Part shown: positions 7,121 to 13,238 of the stretch, piece by piece
Numbering within the stretch: position 1 is the first letter of the stretch
How the letters are laid out: each line of letters opens with the position of its first letter
Assembly (NCBI GenBank): GCA_946479035.1
Contig: CAMLDW010000044.1
Span: 1-18,868 of the forward strand
Length of the DNA stretch: 18,868 nt
DNA from: an uncultured Chthonomonadaceae bacterium
GTDB lineage: Bacteria; Armatimonadota; Fimbriimonadia; Fimbriimonadales; Fimbriimonadaceae
Direction: 5' to 3'
Program-made: the position numbers and the translations under genes
The notes under the pieces: generated by a model
Told to the model about the DNA's origin: nothing
The model's input: only the letters and a program-made list of their open reading frames with translations
The model's database searches: none

Positions 7121-7192
7121 ATGGCAGCTAAGAAAGCTAAGAAGGCAGCCAAGCCCAAGAAGGCTGGCAAGAAGAAAGCTAAGAAGAAATAA
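7121..7192 (+). CDS. 23-aa Lys/Ala-rich basic peptide
   Basis: ATG to TAA encodes only 23 residues, of which 13 are Lys and 7 Ala, in (A)KK repeats like the tail of histone H1 or of bacterial H1-like proteins (KAKKAAKPKKAG). It is too short to fold and would probably bind nucleic acid or polyphosphate by charge. Support for a real gene: a strong RBS (AAAGGAAG), a hairpin in front, a GC-rich terminator 13 nt after the stop, and a longer relative 420 bp downstream with the same gene plan. An overlapping longer open frame in another phase (6996-7238) has no such support. A nucleoid-associated role is inference. Confidence 0.6.
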   Translation: MAAKKAKKAAKPKKAGKKKAKKK

Positions 7193-7204
7193 CCTCAACG
7201 ACCG

Positions 7205-7228
7205 CGGGGCCGGCCTAGTCCGGCCCCG
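7205..7228 (+). terminator. GC-rich terminator of the 23-aa peptide gene
   Basis: CGGGGCCGG (7205-7213) pairs perfectly with CCGGCCCCG (7220-7228) around a 6-nt loop, followed by the AT-rich TACAATTTAACT. The same CGACCGCGGGGC sequence starts the terminator of the 53-aa paralogue, so the two were probably duplicated together. Confidence 0.7.
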
Positions 7229-7232
7229 TACA

Positions 7233-7246
7233 ATTTAACTCCTCAC
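7233..7246 (+). repeat. Direct repeat ATTTAACTCCTCAC, copy 1
   Basis: Exact 14-bp match to 7505-7518, located right after the terminator of the 23-aa gene. It supports a tandem duplication of the peptide locus. Confidence 0.6.
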
Positions 7247-7504
7247 CTCCCGCGCTTCGAGCAGGACGGCCCGCGACCCAACCACGCGAAGCACCCAAAG
7301 TCGATCCAGCACATCAGTCCTCTGAGCGGCCCCTTCGCCCTCCTCGCAGGCGGCCTCTTACGCTCGTAGTCGTCTCCTCAGGACCGACGGTATGGGCTTT
7401 GTGAGCGGCCCAGCGGCCATCCAAGAAGCCCAATTCAGAGCTCCTCCAGGTTCAAACAGTCAGATTCTTGCCTTGGTCTGTCCACTTTTGATCCCATTTA
7501 TGGC

Positions 7505-7518
7505 ATTTAACTCCTCAC
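7505..7518 (+). repeat. Direct repeat ATTTAACTCCTCAC, copy 2
   Basis: Exact 14-bp match to 7233-7246, 272 bp away, located about 100 bp before the 53-aa peptide gene. Confidence 0.6.
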
Positions 7519-7586
7519 TGTAGTTCGAGTCGGATCAGCCGGCCAAAAACGCCGTTCTCGGTGTCGGCTTCCGACCACGGGATCCC

Positions 7587-7599
7587 CCGCGAAAAGCGG
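7587..7599 (+). promoter_or_regulatory. Hairpin just before the RBS of the 53-aa Lys-rich peptide
   Basis: CCGC (7587-7590) and GCGG (7596-7599) enclose a GAAAA loop and are followed directly by AAAGG, the RBS of the gene starting at 7615. The stem is short but mirrors the layout in front of the 23-aa gene. Confidence 0.4.
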
Positions 7600-7614
7600 A
7601 AAGGTACAGAAAAA

Positions 7615-7776
7615 ATGGCAAAGAAAAAGCGCACAGCCAGAAAGGCTGCAACAAAGAAGGGCGCCAGGAAGGCAGCCCCACGAAGGAAGCGCGCGGCTAA
7701 GAAAGCCGCCGCCAAGAAGTCACCGGCCAAGAAGGCCAAGAAAGCGAAGAAGTCCTCTAAGAAGGGCAAGAAGTAG
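7615..7776 (+). CDS. 53-aa Lys/Arg/Ala-rich histone H1-like peptide
   Basis: The 53-residue product is made almost only of Lys, Ala and Arg, with scattered Pro, Ser, Thr and Gly: KKRTARKAATKK at the start, then RRKRAAKKAAAKK and SPAKKAKKAKKSSKK. This composition is typical of the disordered tails of eukaryotic H1 and of bacterial H1-like (Hc1/AlgP-like) proteins, which bind DNA through charge. The ATG at 7615 has AAAGG about 9 nt upstream; a GTG at 7561 in frame would add 18 residues with no RBS and is rejected. A strong hairpin follows the stop. The SPAKK motif recalls H1 phosphorylation or minor-groove motifs. Nucleoid binding is a reasonable but unproven role; ribosome association is an alternative. 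Confidence 0.72.
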   Translation: MAKKKRTARKAATKKGARKAAPRRKRAAKKAAAKKSPAKKAKKAKKSSKKGKK

Positions 7777-7786
7777 CTTCACGACC

Positions 7787-7810
7787 GCGGGGCTGGCTTG
7801 CCAGCCCCGC
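7787..7810. terminator. Bidirectional terminator between peptide gene and DinB-like gene
   Basis: GCGGGGCTGG (7787-7796) pairs with CCAGCCCCGC (7801-7810) around CTTG. It lies 10 nt after the stop of the plus-strand peptide gene and 1 nt before the stop codon of the minus-strand DinB-like gene, so it can serve both. There is no long T-run. Confidence 0.7.
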
Positions 7811-7811
7811 A

Positions 7812-8339
7812 CTACTTTAAGTGGGAGCGCCGGTAGAGGTCACGCAGCAGAACCATCTGGCCCCCGTGGTAGGCCTCGTGCTCGATCAGGTGGTGAAGGA
7901 TCCAGCGGAGGGTGAACTCCCTCGAGCCGTTCCGGCCCCGGAGATTTGCCGCATCCAGGCCCTTGAGGTCCTCGTGGGTCGACGCCCTGACCTGGGCGCA
8001 CTGCTTGAAGAACCACTCCTTGGGACGGTCGGGCGGCTCGGGCCACTTCCCTTTGTACTGGTCGGTCTGGTCGGCCTTGAGCAGCTTGACGAGCGCCTTG
8101 TCCTCTTTGCGCCCCATGGCCACCATGTGGACCCACCAGTGCTCCGCGACCGCGATGTGGAGGAGGAGCATGCCGATCGTGTGCCCCCCTTTCTTCGCCC
8201 GCCACCGCAGCTCGTCGCGCATGAGCCCTCGCAGCTCGCGACGCCAGAAGGCGCTCGTCGAATCGAGCATGGCCAGCAGGAGGGCCGTCTCGCCGTTCTG
8301 ACCGCTGGCGAGGTCGTGGAGCCCCGGCTTGCGCCTCAC
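7812..8339 (-). CDS. DinB-like four-helix metalloprotein
   Basis: The 175-aa protein looks like a DinB/YfiT-type four-helix bundle. Expected metal-binding histidines are at H61 (in MLLLHIAVAEHWWVH), H154 and H158 (in HHLIEHEAYHGGQM), with the typical GHTIGMLLLHI helix and final HGGQMVLLRDLY helix. Members of this superfamily bind a divalent metal and include thiol-dependent transferases and DNA-damage-induced proteins of unknown activity. The start is GTG at 8339: its G is the last base of the TAG stop of the upstream gene, a 1-bp overlap that implies translational coupling. Longer readings upstream are an out-of-frame translation of that gene. The enzyme activity cannot be read from the sequence. 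Confidence 0.8.
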   Translation of the reverse strand: MRRKPGLHDLASGQNGETALLLAMLDSTSAFWRRELRGLMRDELRWRAKKGGHTIGMLLLHIAVAEHWWVHMVAMGRKEDKALVKLLKADQTDQYKGKWPEPPDRPKEWFFKQCAQVRASTHEDLKGLDAANLRGRNGSREFTLRWILHHLIEHEAYHGGQMVLLRDLYRRSHLK

Positions 8340-9253
8340 TACTTCTTCAGGCCGCCGTCGATCCAGTCCTCGATGGTCTTGATGTCCTTGTCCGGCAGGG
8401 GCGGGCGGCCCTGCGGCATGCGGCCGCTCCCCGCGGCACGCAGCACCAGAGCCAGGCTGCTGACCTTCGACTTGCCCCGAACGACGTACCGGCTGTTCAC
8501 GGTCGAGTCGTAGCCGCTCAGGTCGAGCTGGCCCGACTGGACGTTCGGGCTGTGGCAGGGCATGCAAGCGCGGTCAAAGATCGACGAGACCTTGTCCCAG
8601 GTGACCTCCGCGACGGCGGCCGGGTCCACCTTCGTCGCGCCCGCCGGGGCAGTGAAGGAGAACGCTCCCGTGTCCGGCGCTTCGGCGCTCGCCACCACCG
8701 TCTCTGCCCACACGATATAGTCCTTTCCGTCCTTGTGGAACTGGTAGCCGCGCGCGACCCCGGTCTTGGCCTCGATGTAGAGCGTGGCGGTCGTCTTGCC
8801 GTCCAGGGAGGTGACGTCCACCGGGCTCACGTCGACGCCCCGGACCTTCGTCTGCGCGCCCGCCTTGGCCGCCTTGAAGAGCTTGGCGCTGTCGGCCTGA
8901 AAGAACGACTCCCAGCCCCAAGTGCCCGTGGCCTCGAGGTACGGCGCCGAGTTGTCCGCCGTGAGCGGCTCCTGGGTGTAGGTGTTCTTCGCCTTGTCGA
9001 GCACGGAGAGCATGCGCCCGTCCGAGACCACCAGCCTGTCCGGCGAGTCGATCCTGATGAGGCGCGGTTTGCCGTAGGAGAACTCGACGCTGGTCGTCGC
9101 GCCACCGACCGGGCTGACCGCCAGCTTGACCTTGAGGCCCTGCGCCTCTTTAAGCTTGGCGGCGTGCCCCGCGAGCGCGGGGGGAAGGGCGATCTGCATT
9201 GCAAAGGCGACGACCGCTGCAGCGGCTGCGAGCACAATCAAGGAACGTTTCAT
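8339..9253 (-). CDS. Secreted LolA-like / planctomycete-type cytochrome C fusion
   Basis: The 304-aa protein begins with a signal peptide (basic MKR, Ala/Val-rich core, cleavage probably after ALA at 26-28). Residues about 30-205 are beta-rich and resemble LolA/DUF2092-type lipid-binding shells (VEFSYGKPRLIRIDSP, RMLSVLDKAKNTYTQ). Residues about 218-304 are a PSCyt1-type cytochrome domain: CMPCH at 230-234 is the haem-attachment site, GRMPQGRPPL supplies a likely Met ligand (M279), and DKDIKTIEDWIDGGLKK is the closing helix. Such domains are common in Planctomycetes and related phyla. It probably acts outside the cytoplasmic membrane in redox or sensing. It has GGAG about 11 nt before the ATG, and it is coupled to the DinB-like gene. 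Confidence 0.78.
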   Translation of the reverse strand: MKRSLIVLAAAAAVVAFAMQIALPPALAGHAAKLKEAQGLKVKLAVSPVGGATTSVEFSYGKPRLIRIDSPDRLVVSDGRMLSVLDKAKNTYTQEPLTADNSAPYLEATGTWGWESFFQADSAKLFKAAKAGAQTKVRGVDVSPVDVTSLDGKTTATLYIEAKTGVARGYQFHKDGKDYIVWAETVVASAEAPDTGAFSFTAPAGATKVDPAAVAEVTWDKVSSIFDRACMPCHSPNVQSGQLDLSGYDSTVNSRYVVRGKSKVSSLALVLRAAGSGRMPQGRPPLPDKDIKTIEDWIDGGLKK

Positions 9254-9359
9254 CTCTAAGGGTCTCCAGGTTCTTGCGTGAGGATATACGACCGGCCAGC
9301 CCGAAAGTATGGCCTGCCCAAGGGGTTAAACGCTCGCGGCGGGCTGCTGGTTTCCGGGG

Positions 9360-9365
9360 GATAAT
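9360..9365 (+). promoter_or_regulatory. -10-like GATAAT just before the TfoX-N gene
   Basis: GATAAT ends 6 nt before the GTG at 9372 and no RBS intervenes, consistent with a leaderless transcript. No clear -35 element is seen. Confidence 0.45.
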
Positions 9366-9371
9366 CAGGCA

Positions 9372-9704
9372 GTGGGGTTTTCGCCCAAATACCGGGAGAT
9401 CGTCCAGGAGCGGCTTTCGGCAGTGGTGCCGATCCAGAGCAAGGCGATGTTCGGGGGCGTCGGGATCTATTCGCAGGGCCTGTTCTTCGCCTTGATCGCG
9501 GAGGACAGGCTGTACCTGAAGGCGGACGACACGAACCGGGGGGACTTCGAGAAGGCCGGGATGGGGGCGTTCTACCCCTTCCACTCACCCAAGCCGATGC
9601 ACTACTGGGAGCTGCCGCCTGGGGTCATTGATAAGAAGAGGGAGCTGGCGCTGTGGGTGGACAAGGCCCTGCGCGTGGCGGAAGCGGCGAAGCGCAAGAA
9701 GTAG
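9372..9704 (+). CDS. TfoX N-terminal domain protein
   Basis: The 110-aa protein matches the TfoX/Sxy N-terminal domain: FSPKYREIVQERL, then the hallmark KAMFGGVGIYSQGLFFALI (residues 24-42), LYLKADDTNR, and a C-terminal helix LALWVDKALRVAEAAKRKK. The TfoX C-terminal domain is absent, as in many small stand-alone homologues. In gamma-proteobacteria TfoX activates competence genes together with CRP; here, without that context, a regulatory role is only possible. Start is GTG at 9372, preceded by a -10-like hexamer and no RBS. The gene is divergent from the cytochrome fusion gene. Confidence 0.82.
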   Translation: MGFSPKYREIVQERLSAVVPIQSKAMFGGVGIYSQGLFFALIAEDRLYLKADDTNRGDFEKAGMGAFYPFHSPKPMHYWELPPGVIDKKRELALWVDKALRVAEAAKRKK

Positions 9705-9737
9705 GGGTCCGGATTGGACCGATCAGTCAAACCGGCT

Positions 9738-9836
9738 CCGGTCTGCGCACGATGCATCGCCAGACCGGGCACCCGAAGAGTGAAGGGGAGCAAGGAGCAG
9801 TTGCCACGGACAGACCTGTGGATGCGCAGGCGGGCG
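9738..9836. repeat. Structured repeat element, copy 1
   Basis: This copy has two conserved blocks. Block A, 9740-9769, is identical over 30 bp to 12140-12169 and folds as a hairpin: CCGGTCTG (9738-9745) with CAGACCGG (9761-9768), enclosing the palindrome CGATGCATCG (9750-9759). Block B, 9795-9826, differs at one of 32 positions from 12233-12264 and folds as CCACGG (9804-9809) with CTGTGG (9816-9821). A third segment, GGCCTGTCCGTG (9852-9863), is nearly complementary to 9805-9816 and offers block B a different partner. No open frame here is credible. Confidence 0.75.
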
Positions 9837-9928
9837 ATTGTGGTCGAGGACGGCCTGTCCGTGCCACCCGGGATTGCGCATTTGTAAGAATCAAGAACGC
9901 CGACCGGCCAGGACTGGCTGGACGTCAC

Positions 9929-9934
9929 TACAAT
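9929..9934 (+). promoter_or_regulatory. -10-like TACAAT and RBS of the 722-aa protein gene
   Basis: TACAAT is followed by AGAGGAAA and, 4 nt later, the ATG at 9946. Unlike several neighbours, this gene has both a -10-like box and a Shine-Dalgarno sequence, with a very short leader. The -35 region is not recognisable. Confidence 0.4.
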
Positions 9935-9945
9935 AGAGGAAATCC

Positions 9946-12114
9946 ATGGTAGGAGCAATCGCGTTCGCGCTGGCCCAGGCGGGCCAGCCCACGCCGGCGG
10001 AGCTGGCGAGCACCCTTTTTCGGCTCGCGGGGTTTGAGAGCCCGGCGGGCGGCGAGTACCGGAAGGTTACGGTCACGATCCCGCTTGTCGCGTTCGGCGA
10101 GCGCGTCGTGAACCTCGACGCGTGGGTCGTGACCGACCCGTTGACGGGCAAGCGCAAGGCTGTCGCCTGGAACGGCATGGCCTACGAGCCGAAGTCGGTA
10201 GGGGAGCCCGCGGACCTGGAGGCGGACATCGCCAGGCGGAGGGCGATCAACGAGCCTTACCTCCCGATGGAGAGCCTCGAATACGAGGCGGCGTTCACGA
10301 CGTACGGCCCGGCCGCCGGCGCGATGCTCTCGCTCCTGGGTCGCCAAGACCTGGCTGACAAAGCCTGCAAAGAGGTGTTCTTCCGTGCGACTACGAGCTC
10401 GGATCCGCGGTTTGCGGCCGCAGCGCTGGCCGACCGCATCTTGTGCGACGCGGCGGCGGCGAGGACCGTGCATGGGCACGACTATGAGGCTCTCCTGCTC
10501 GCCCGGCGCGCGCTGCGGTTCCGCGGGGCGTTCGACGAGATCGCCGACGCGAGCGGCGCCAGGTTCTCGACGGTGTTCGGCTCGAACGACACGGAGACCC
10601 TCCGCGACTGGGTCACGACGCTCAACTTGCGCGTCTCGCGGCCAGTCGTGCTGCCGGACATGAGCCAAGCAGCGAAGATGACCCGGGAGGAGAGGGTGCG
10701 CGCCTACACCGACGCGCTCGATCTGGAGACGGGCACGCGCATGTACATCACGGGCGAGGCTCCGCCCGACGTGGACGGGCCCGCCGAGCGCCTGGCGAGA
10801 GAGGGCGACGAGGGCGTGCGCGCGCTCATCGCCTCGCTGGGCGACCAACGAATCACGCGCGCCGTGTACGGCAACGCCGTGCCGATGAGCCCTTACCGTT
10901 TTGCGACTGTCGGCGAAGTGGCGCGGCGGACCTTGGAGGGCGCGATGGGCCTGACCGGCTTCAGCGCGAACCCCGACAAGCAACGCGAGGAGGTCACTAG
11001 GCTTTGGGAGAGGTCGGTGGGCAAGCCGCAGGAAGAGCGCTGGCTCGTCGCGCTCGAGGACGACGCCATGCCGATGGCCGTGTGGGCGAACGCGGCGCGC
11101 TCGCTCTCCGTGCCCTCGTGGGTGACGGTGAACCCTTACGGCGCCTCGATGAGCGGCGGGCTTCCAGCGCACTTCACGGGCCCTTCGATCAAATGGACCG
11201 CGCTCTATGCGTCCAAGAGGGGCCGCGTTTTCCGCGCGCTCGAGAAGAGGGCGCGGGCGATGCTCGCTGTGCCTGGCCGCAACCTGCCGCTGGCGCACGA
11301 CACCGCGCTCGCCGCGGCCGTGTACGACGTCAAGAAGTCCGTGCCTTTGCTGCGCGCGCTCCGGGCGGAAGTGTTGAGGAGGACAGGGGACTCTCCCGAG
11401 TCTTCCGACCTGGCGTACCTCTCTGGGATCGTTTCTGCGATGCTGACGGCCAGCGCGCCCGACGCGTGGGAAGGGTATGAGGAGCTTGTGCTGAAGACCG
11501 GCCCCAGGCGGCCGACGCTGGGCCTCGACGTAGTGCTCGCGCCGCTGTGGCAGCACCCGGACGACCCGACGTCGCAGCGCATCGCCGCCGAGGTGTTCGG
11601 CGCGGGCAAGCAGTGGAGCGCCGTGCAGATGGTCAGCGAGTCGTTCGACTCGCGCCTTCCTGCGGTCAGCTTTCTGCGGCCGTTCCAGGACGCGCTGCTG
11701 GCGGGCCTGCGCGACTCGTCGGTGGTCGTGACCGCGAGGCGCGACAGCAAGACGTTCGTGCGATTCACCGATTCCGACGGGCACGGCACGCGCGGGTTCG
11801 CGATTGACCCGGGGAGGGCGAGCGTGGAGGTCGGCGGCTCGATCGAGCTTCGGCGCTGCGACCTGCTGATGGCGAAGCTGAAGGGCGCGTTCCGGGACAA
11901 CGCGTTCGACGTCGGAGCGACGGTCGCCGACCGCGACAAGTGGACCGCCGCGGCGGTGGCCTCGATGTCGCGCGAGGGTTTCTCGTGGGAGGTCAACCCT
12001 GTGCCGCTGATCGCCGTGACGGAGCCGGTGTTCGTTTCTCGCGCGATCTGGCCGGAGCCGTTCGCTCGCGTCCGTCCGGGCACGTTCGTTCGTGGCGGAC
12101 AGCAGCGCGAGTAG
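9946..12114 (+). CDS. Large uncharacterised protein (722 aa)
   Basis: I do not recognise a family. The protein is rich in Ala, Arg, Glu and Leu, with many predicted helices (for example ADIARRRAINEPYLPMESLE, residues 94-113), and looks like a helical-repeat or multi-helical scaffold rather than a classic enzyme. The first residues (MVGAIAFALAQAGQ) are mildly hydrophobic and could be a weak signal peptide with an AQA-type cleavage site. The last 130 residues have beta-like stretches (VVVTARRDSKTFVRF, GRASVEVGGSIELRR). No Walker, zinc-finger or catalytic signature is visible. Codon third positions are strongly GC, as in native genes, and ATG 9946 has an AGAGGAAA RBS. It stands alone, bracketed by two copies of a structured repeat. 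A 740-aa reading on the opposite strand is rejected as Arg-rich antisense. Confidence 0.75.
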   Translation: MVGAIAFALAQAGQPTPAELASTLFRLAGFESPAGGEYRKVTVTIPLVAFGERVVNLDAWVVTDPLTGKRKAVAWNGMAYEPKSVGEPADLEADIARRRAINEPYLPMESLEYEAAFTTYGPAAGAMLSLLGRQDLADKACKEVFFRATTSSDPRFAAAALADRILCDAAAARTVHGHDYEALLLARRALRFRGAFDEIADASGARFSTVFGSNDTETLRDWVTTLNLRVSRPVVLPDMSQAAKMTREERVRAYTDALDLETGTRMYITGEAPPDVDGPAERLAREGDEGVRALIASLGDQRITRAVYGNAVPMSPYRFATVGEVARRTLEGAMGLTGFSANPDKQREEVTRLWERSVGKPQEERWLVALEDDAMPMAVWANAARSLSVPSWVTVNPYGASMSGGLPAHFTGPSIKWTALYASKRGRVFRALEKRARAMLAVPGRNLPLAHDTALAAAVYDVKKSVPLLRALRAEVLRRTGDSPESSDLAYLSGIVSAMLTASAPDAWEGYEELVLKTGPRRPTLGLDVVLAPLWQHPDDPTSQRIAAEVFGAGKQWSAVQMVSESFDSRLPAVSFLRPFQDALLAGLRDSSVVVTARRDSKTFVRFTDSDGHGTRGFAIDPGRASVEVGGSIELRRCDLLMAKLKGAFRDNAFDVGATVADRDKWTAAAVASMSREGFSWEVNPVPLIAVTEPVFVSRAIWPEPFARVRPGTFVRGGQQRE

Positions 12115-12130
12115 CGCGTCGTGGCTCTTC

Positions 12131-12264
12131 GGGCGCCCTGGTCTGCGCACGATGCATCGCCAGACCGGGGCGCCCGGGGCGGTGGTCCCTCAACCGCAGA
12201 GGCGGTTGAGGGACAGGTGCGTTTTCGTGCCAGAGCAGTTGCCACAGACAGACCTGTGGATGCG
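12131..12264. repeat. Structured repeat element, copy 2
   Basis: Second copy of the element at 9738-9836, displaced by exactly 2,400 bp at block A (12140-12169). Flanking bases differ from copy 1 but still pair: GGGCGCCC (12131-12138) with GGGCGCCC (12168-12175), giving a 15-bp stem with one T-G wobble. Block B (12233-12264) forms CCACAG (12242-12247) with CTGTGG (12254-12259); its A-T pair replaces a G-T wobble in copy 1. Between the blocks lies an additional 13-bp hairpin. The element sits between the convergent 722-aa and isomerase genes. Confidence 0.75.
12185..12214. terminator. 13-bp perfect hairpin between convergent genes
   Basis: GTCCCTCAACCGC (12185-12197) pairs perfectly with GCGGTTGAGGGAC (12202-12214) around AGAG. 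It lies 70 nt after the stop of the 722-aa gene and 62 nt past the stop of the minus-strand isomerase gene, and could end transcription from either side. No T-run follows directly, though GCGTTTTCG occurs 5 nt later. It is absent from repeat copy 1, so it may be an insertion into copy 2. Confidence 0.55.
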
Positions 12265-12275
12265 AGAGCGGGCAC

Positions 12276-13160
12276 TCAGACCGGGTTCTCGACGAAAGCC
12301 CCGCCCCGGCAGCGCTTGAGGTACTCGCAACTGGCGACCTGGCCCGTCATCTCGAGGTCGTTCGAGTACACCGGGTCGTGCCAGCCCTCAATGTCGATCG
12401 CGCCGGTCCACTCCGCCTTGCGCAGGACCGAGATGATGTCGGTCCAGTTCGAGTCGCCAAAGCCGGGCGTGCGGTGCCAGACGCAGTCGTGCCCGGAGCG
12501 CAGCCCGTCGGTCCGGATCACGTCCCAGTTGATGGTCGCGTCCTTGCCGTGGATGTGGTACACGCGGCCCACCCACTTGCGCAACTGCGGCAGGGGGTCG
12601 ATCAGCGAGACCATCTGGTGGCACGGCTCCCACTCCAGCCCGATCGCGTGGCTCGGCACCTCGTTGAACATCATCTCCCACGCCCGGGGCGCGTGGGCGA
12701 TGTTCCACTTCGGCGCCTGCCAGGTGCCGCCCATGTCGCAGTTCTCGAACGCGATCCTCACGCCCTCGCCCTCCGCGACCTTGGCCAGGTGCCCGAAGAC
12801 CTTCTTGTACTGCGCCATGCTCTGGTCCACCGGCCTGTCCTCCAGCGCGCCCGCAAATCCGCACACGACGCCTGCGCCGAAGAGCTTGGCGCTCTTGATC
12901 GTGGTCTCCCAGTCCTTAGCGGTCCGCTCGTCCTGCAGCGGGTTGCCGTAGAGCCCGACGCTGCTGATCTTCGCAAGGCCCTCAACCTCCTCCTGCACCT
13001 CGCGCGCGATCTTGGGGAGGTCGTTCCCCTCGATGTACTGCCACATGGTCAGCTCGTAGCTCTCGAACCCGTGGTGCTTGATCTGTTTGAGGTAGTCGGC
13101 CCCTTTGTGCATCGGCGCGAGCGTGCCGATGGTGATGTCCTGGTGTTCGGTGCGGTCCAT
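12276..13160 (-). CDS. Sugar phosphate isomerase/epimerase (xylose isomerase-like TIM barrel)
   Basis: The 294-aa protein fits the AP-endonuclease-2/xylose isomerase-like TIM barrel family, which includes sugar isomerases, epimerases and IolE-type dehydratases. Barrel strands carry likely metal ligands: E139 (RIAFENCDMGG), E176 and H181 (IGLEWEPCHQ), H204 (VYHIHGKD) and E258 (IDIEGWHDP). Early strands are ITIGTLAPMHKG and FESYELTMWQY. There is no signal peptide, so it is cytoplasmic. The start at ATG 13160 (MDRTEHQ) fits the family; an upstream TTG at 13199 would add 13 atypical residues. A TACCAT box lies 11 nt before the ATG and no RBS is evident. The substrate is not identifiable from sequence, and no clear pathway partners lie beside it. 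Confidence 0.85.
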   Translation of the reverse strand: MDRTEHQDITIGTLAPMHKGADYLKQIKHHGFESYELTMWQYIEGNDLPKIAREVQEEVEGLAKISSVGLYGNPLQDERTAKDWETTIKSAKLFGAGVVCGFAGALEDRPVDQSMAQYKKVFGHLAKVAEGEGVRIAFENCDMGGTWQAPKWNIAHAPRAWEMMFNEVPSHAIGLEWEPCHQMVSLIDPLPQLRKWVGRVYHIHGKDATINWDVIRTDGLRSGHDCVWHRTPGFGDSNWTDIISVLRKAEWTGAIDIEGWHDPVYSNDLEMTGQVASCEYLKRCRGGAFVENPV

Positions 13161-13226
13161 TTGCGGCAGGGATGGTACCTGGGGGGCTTTGTAGCACAAT
13201 CAGGGCGACAGTGAGCCCACACGGTG

Positions 13227-13232
13227 TATACA
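13227..13232 (+). promoter_or_regulatory. -10-like TATACA just before the 133-aa membrane protein gene
   Basis: TATACA ends 6 nt before the ATG at 13239 with no RBS between, suggesting a leaderless transcript. The gene is divergent from the isomerase gene, whose start is 78 bp away. Confidence 0.4.
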
Positions 13233-13238
13233 AGAGCC

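Larger units (their letters stand above)
7193..7614. other. Intergenic region between the two Lys-rich peptide genes
   Basis: 422 bp without a convincing gene. It holds the first terminator, two copies of a 14-bp direct repeat (ATTTAACTCCTCAC), and the hairpin leader of the second peptide. I see no good open frame and no tRNA-like structure. Composition between the repeats is mixed, with a T-rich patch near 7482-7510 that could contain a promoter. A small RNA cannot be ruled out. Confidence 0.5.

Noticed and set aside
7193..7614. tRNA or small structured RNA between the Lys-rich peptide genes
   Set aside because: No cloverleaf, T-loop consensus or conserved hairpin set could be found apart from the terminator and leader hairpins.
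8342..8567. N-terminal extension of the DinB-like protein up to 8567
   Set aside because: The extension is an out-of-frame translation of the cytochrome domain; the GTG at the overlapping stop codon is the sensible start.
9653..9952. Small ORFs encoded by the structured repeat copies (also at 12092-12319)
   Set aside because: The only similarity between them follows the DNA repeat itself, the readings lie in different phases, and there is no RBS; the constraint seen is on base pairing.
9928..12150. 740-aa open frame on the minus strand opposite the 722-aa gene
   Set aside because: Product is extremely Arg/His/Pro-rich with no motifs; the plus strand has RBS, -10-like box and GC-rich third positions. 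Typical antisense artefact of GC-rich coding DNA.
9738..12264. Composite transposon bounded by the two repeat copies
   Set aside because: No transposase or integrase lies between them, copies are direct but internally palindromic, and no target-site duplication is evident.
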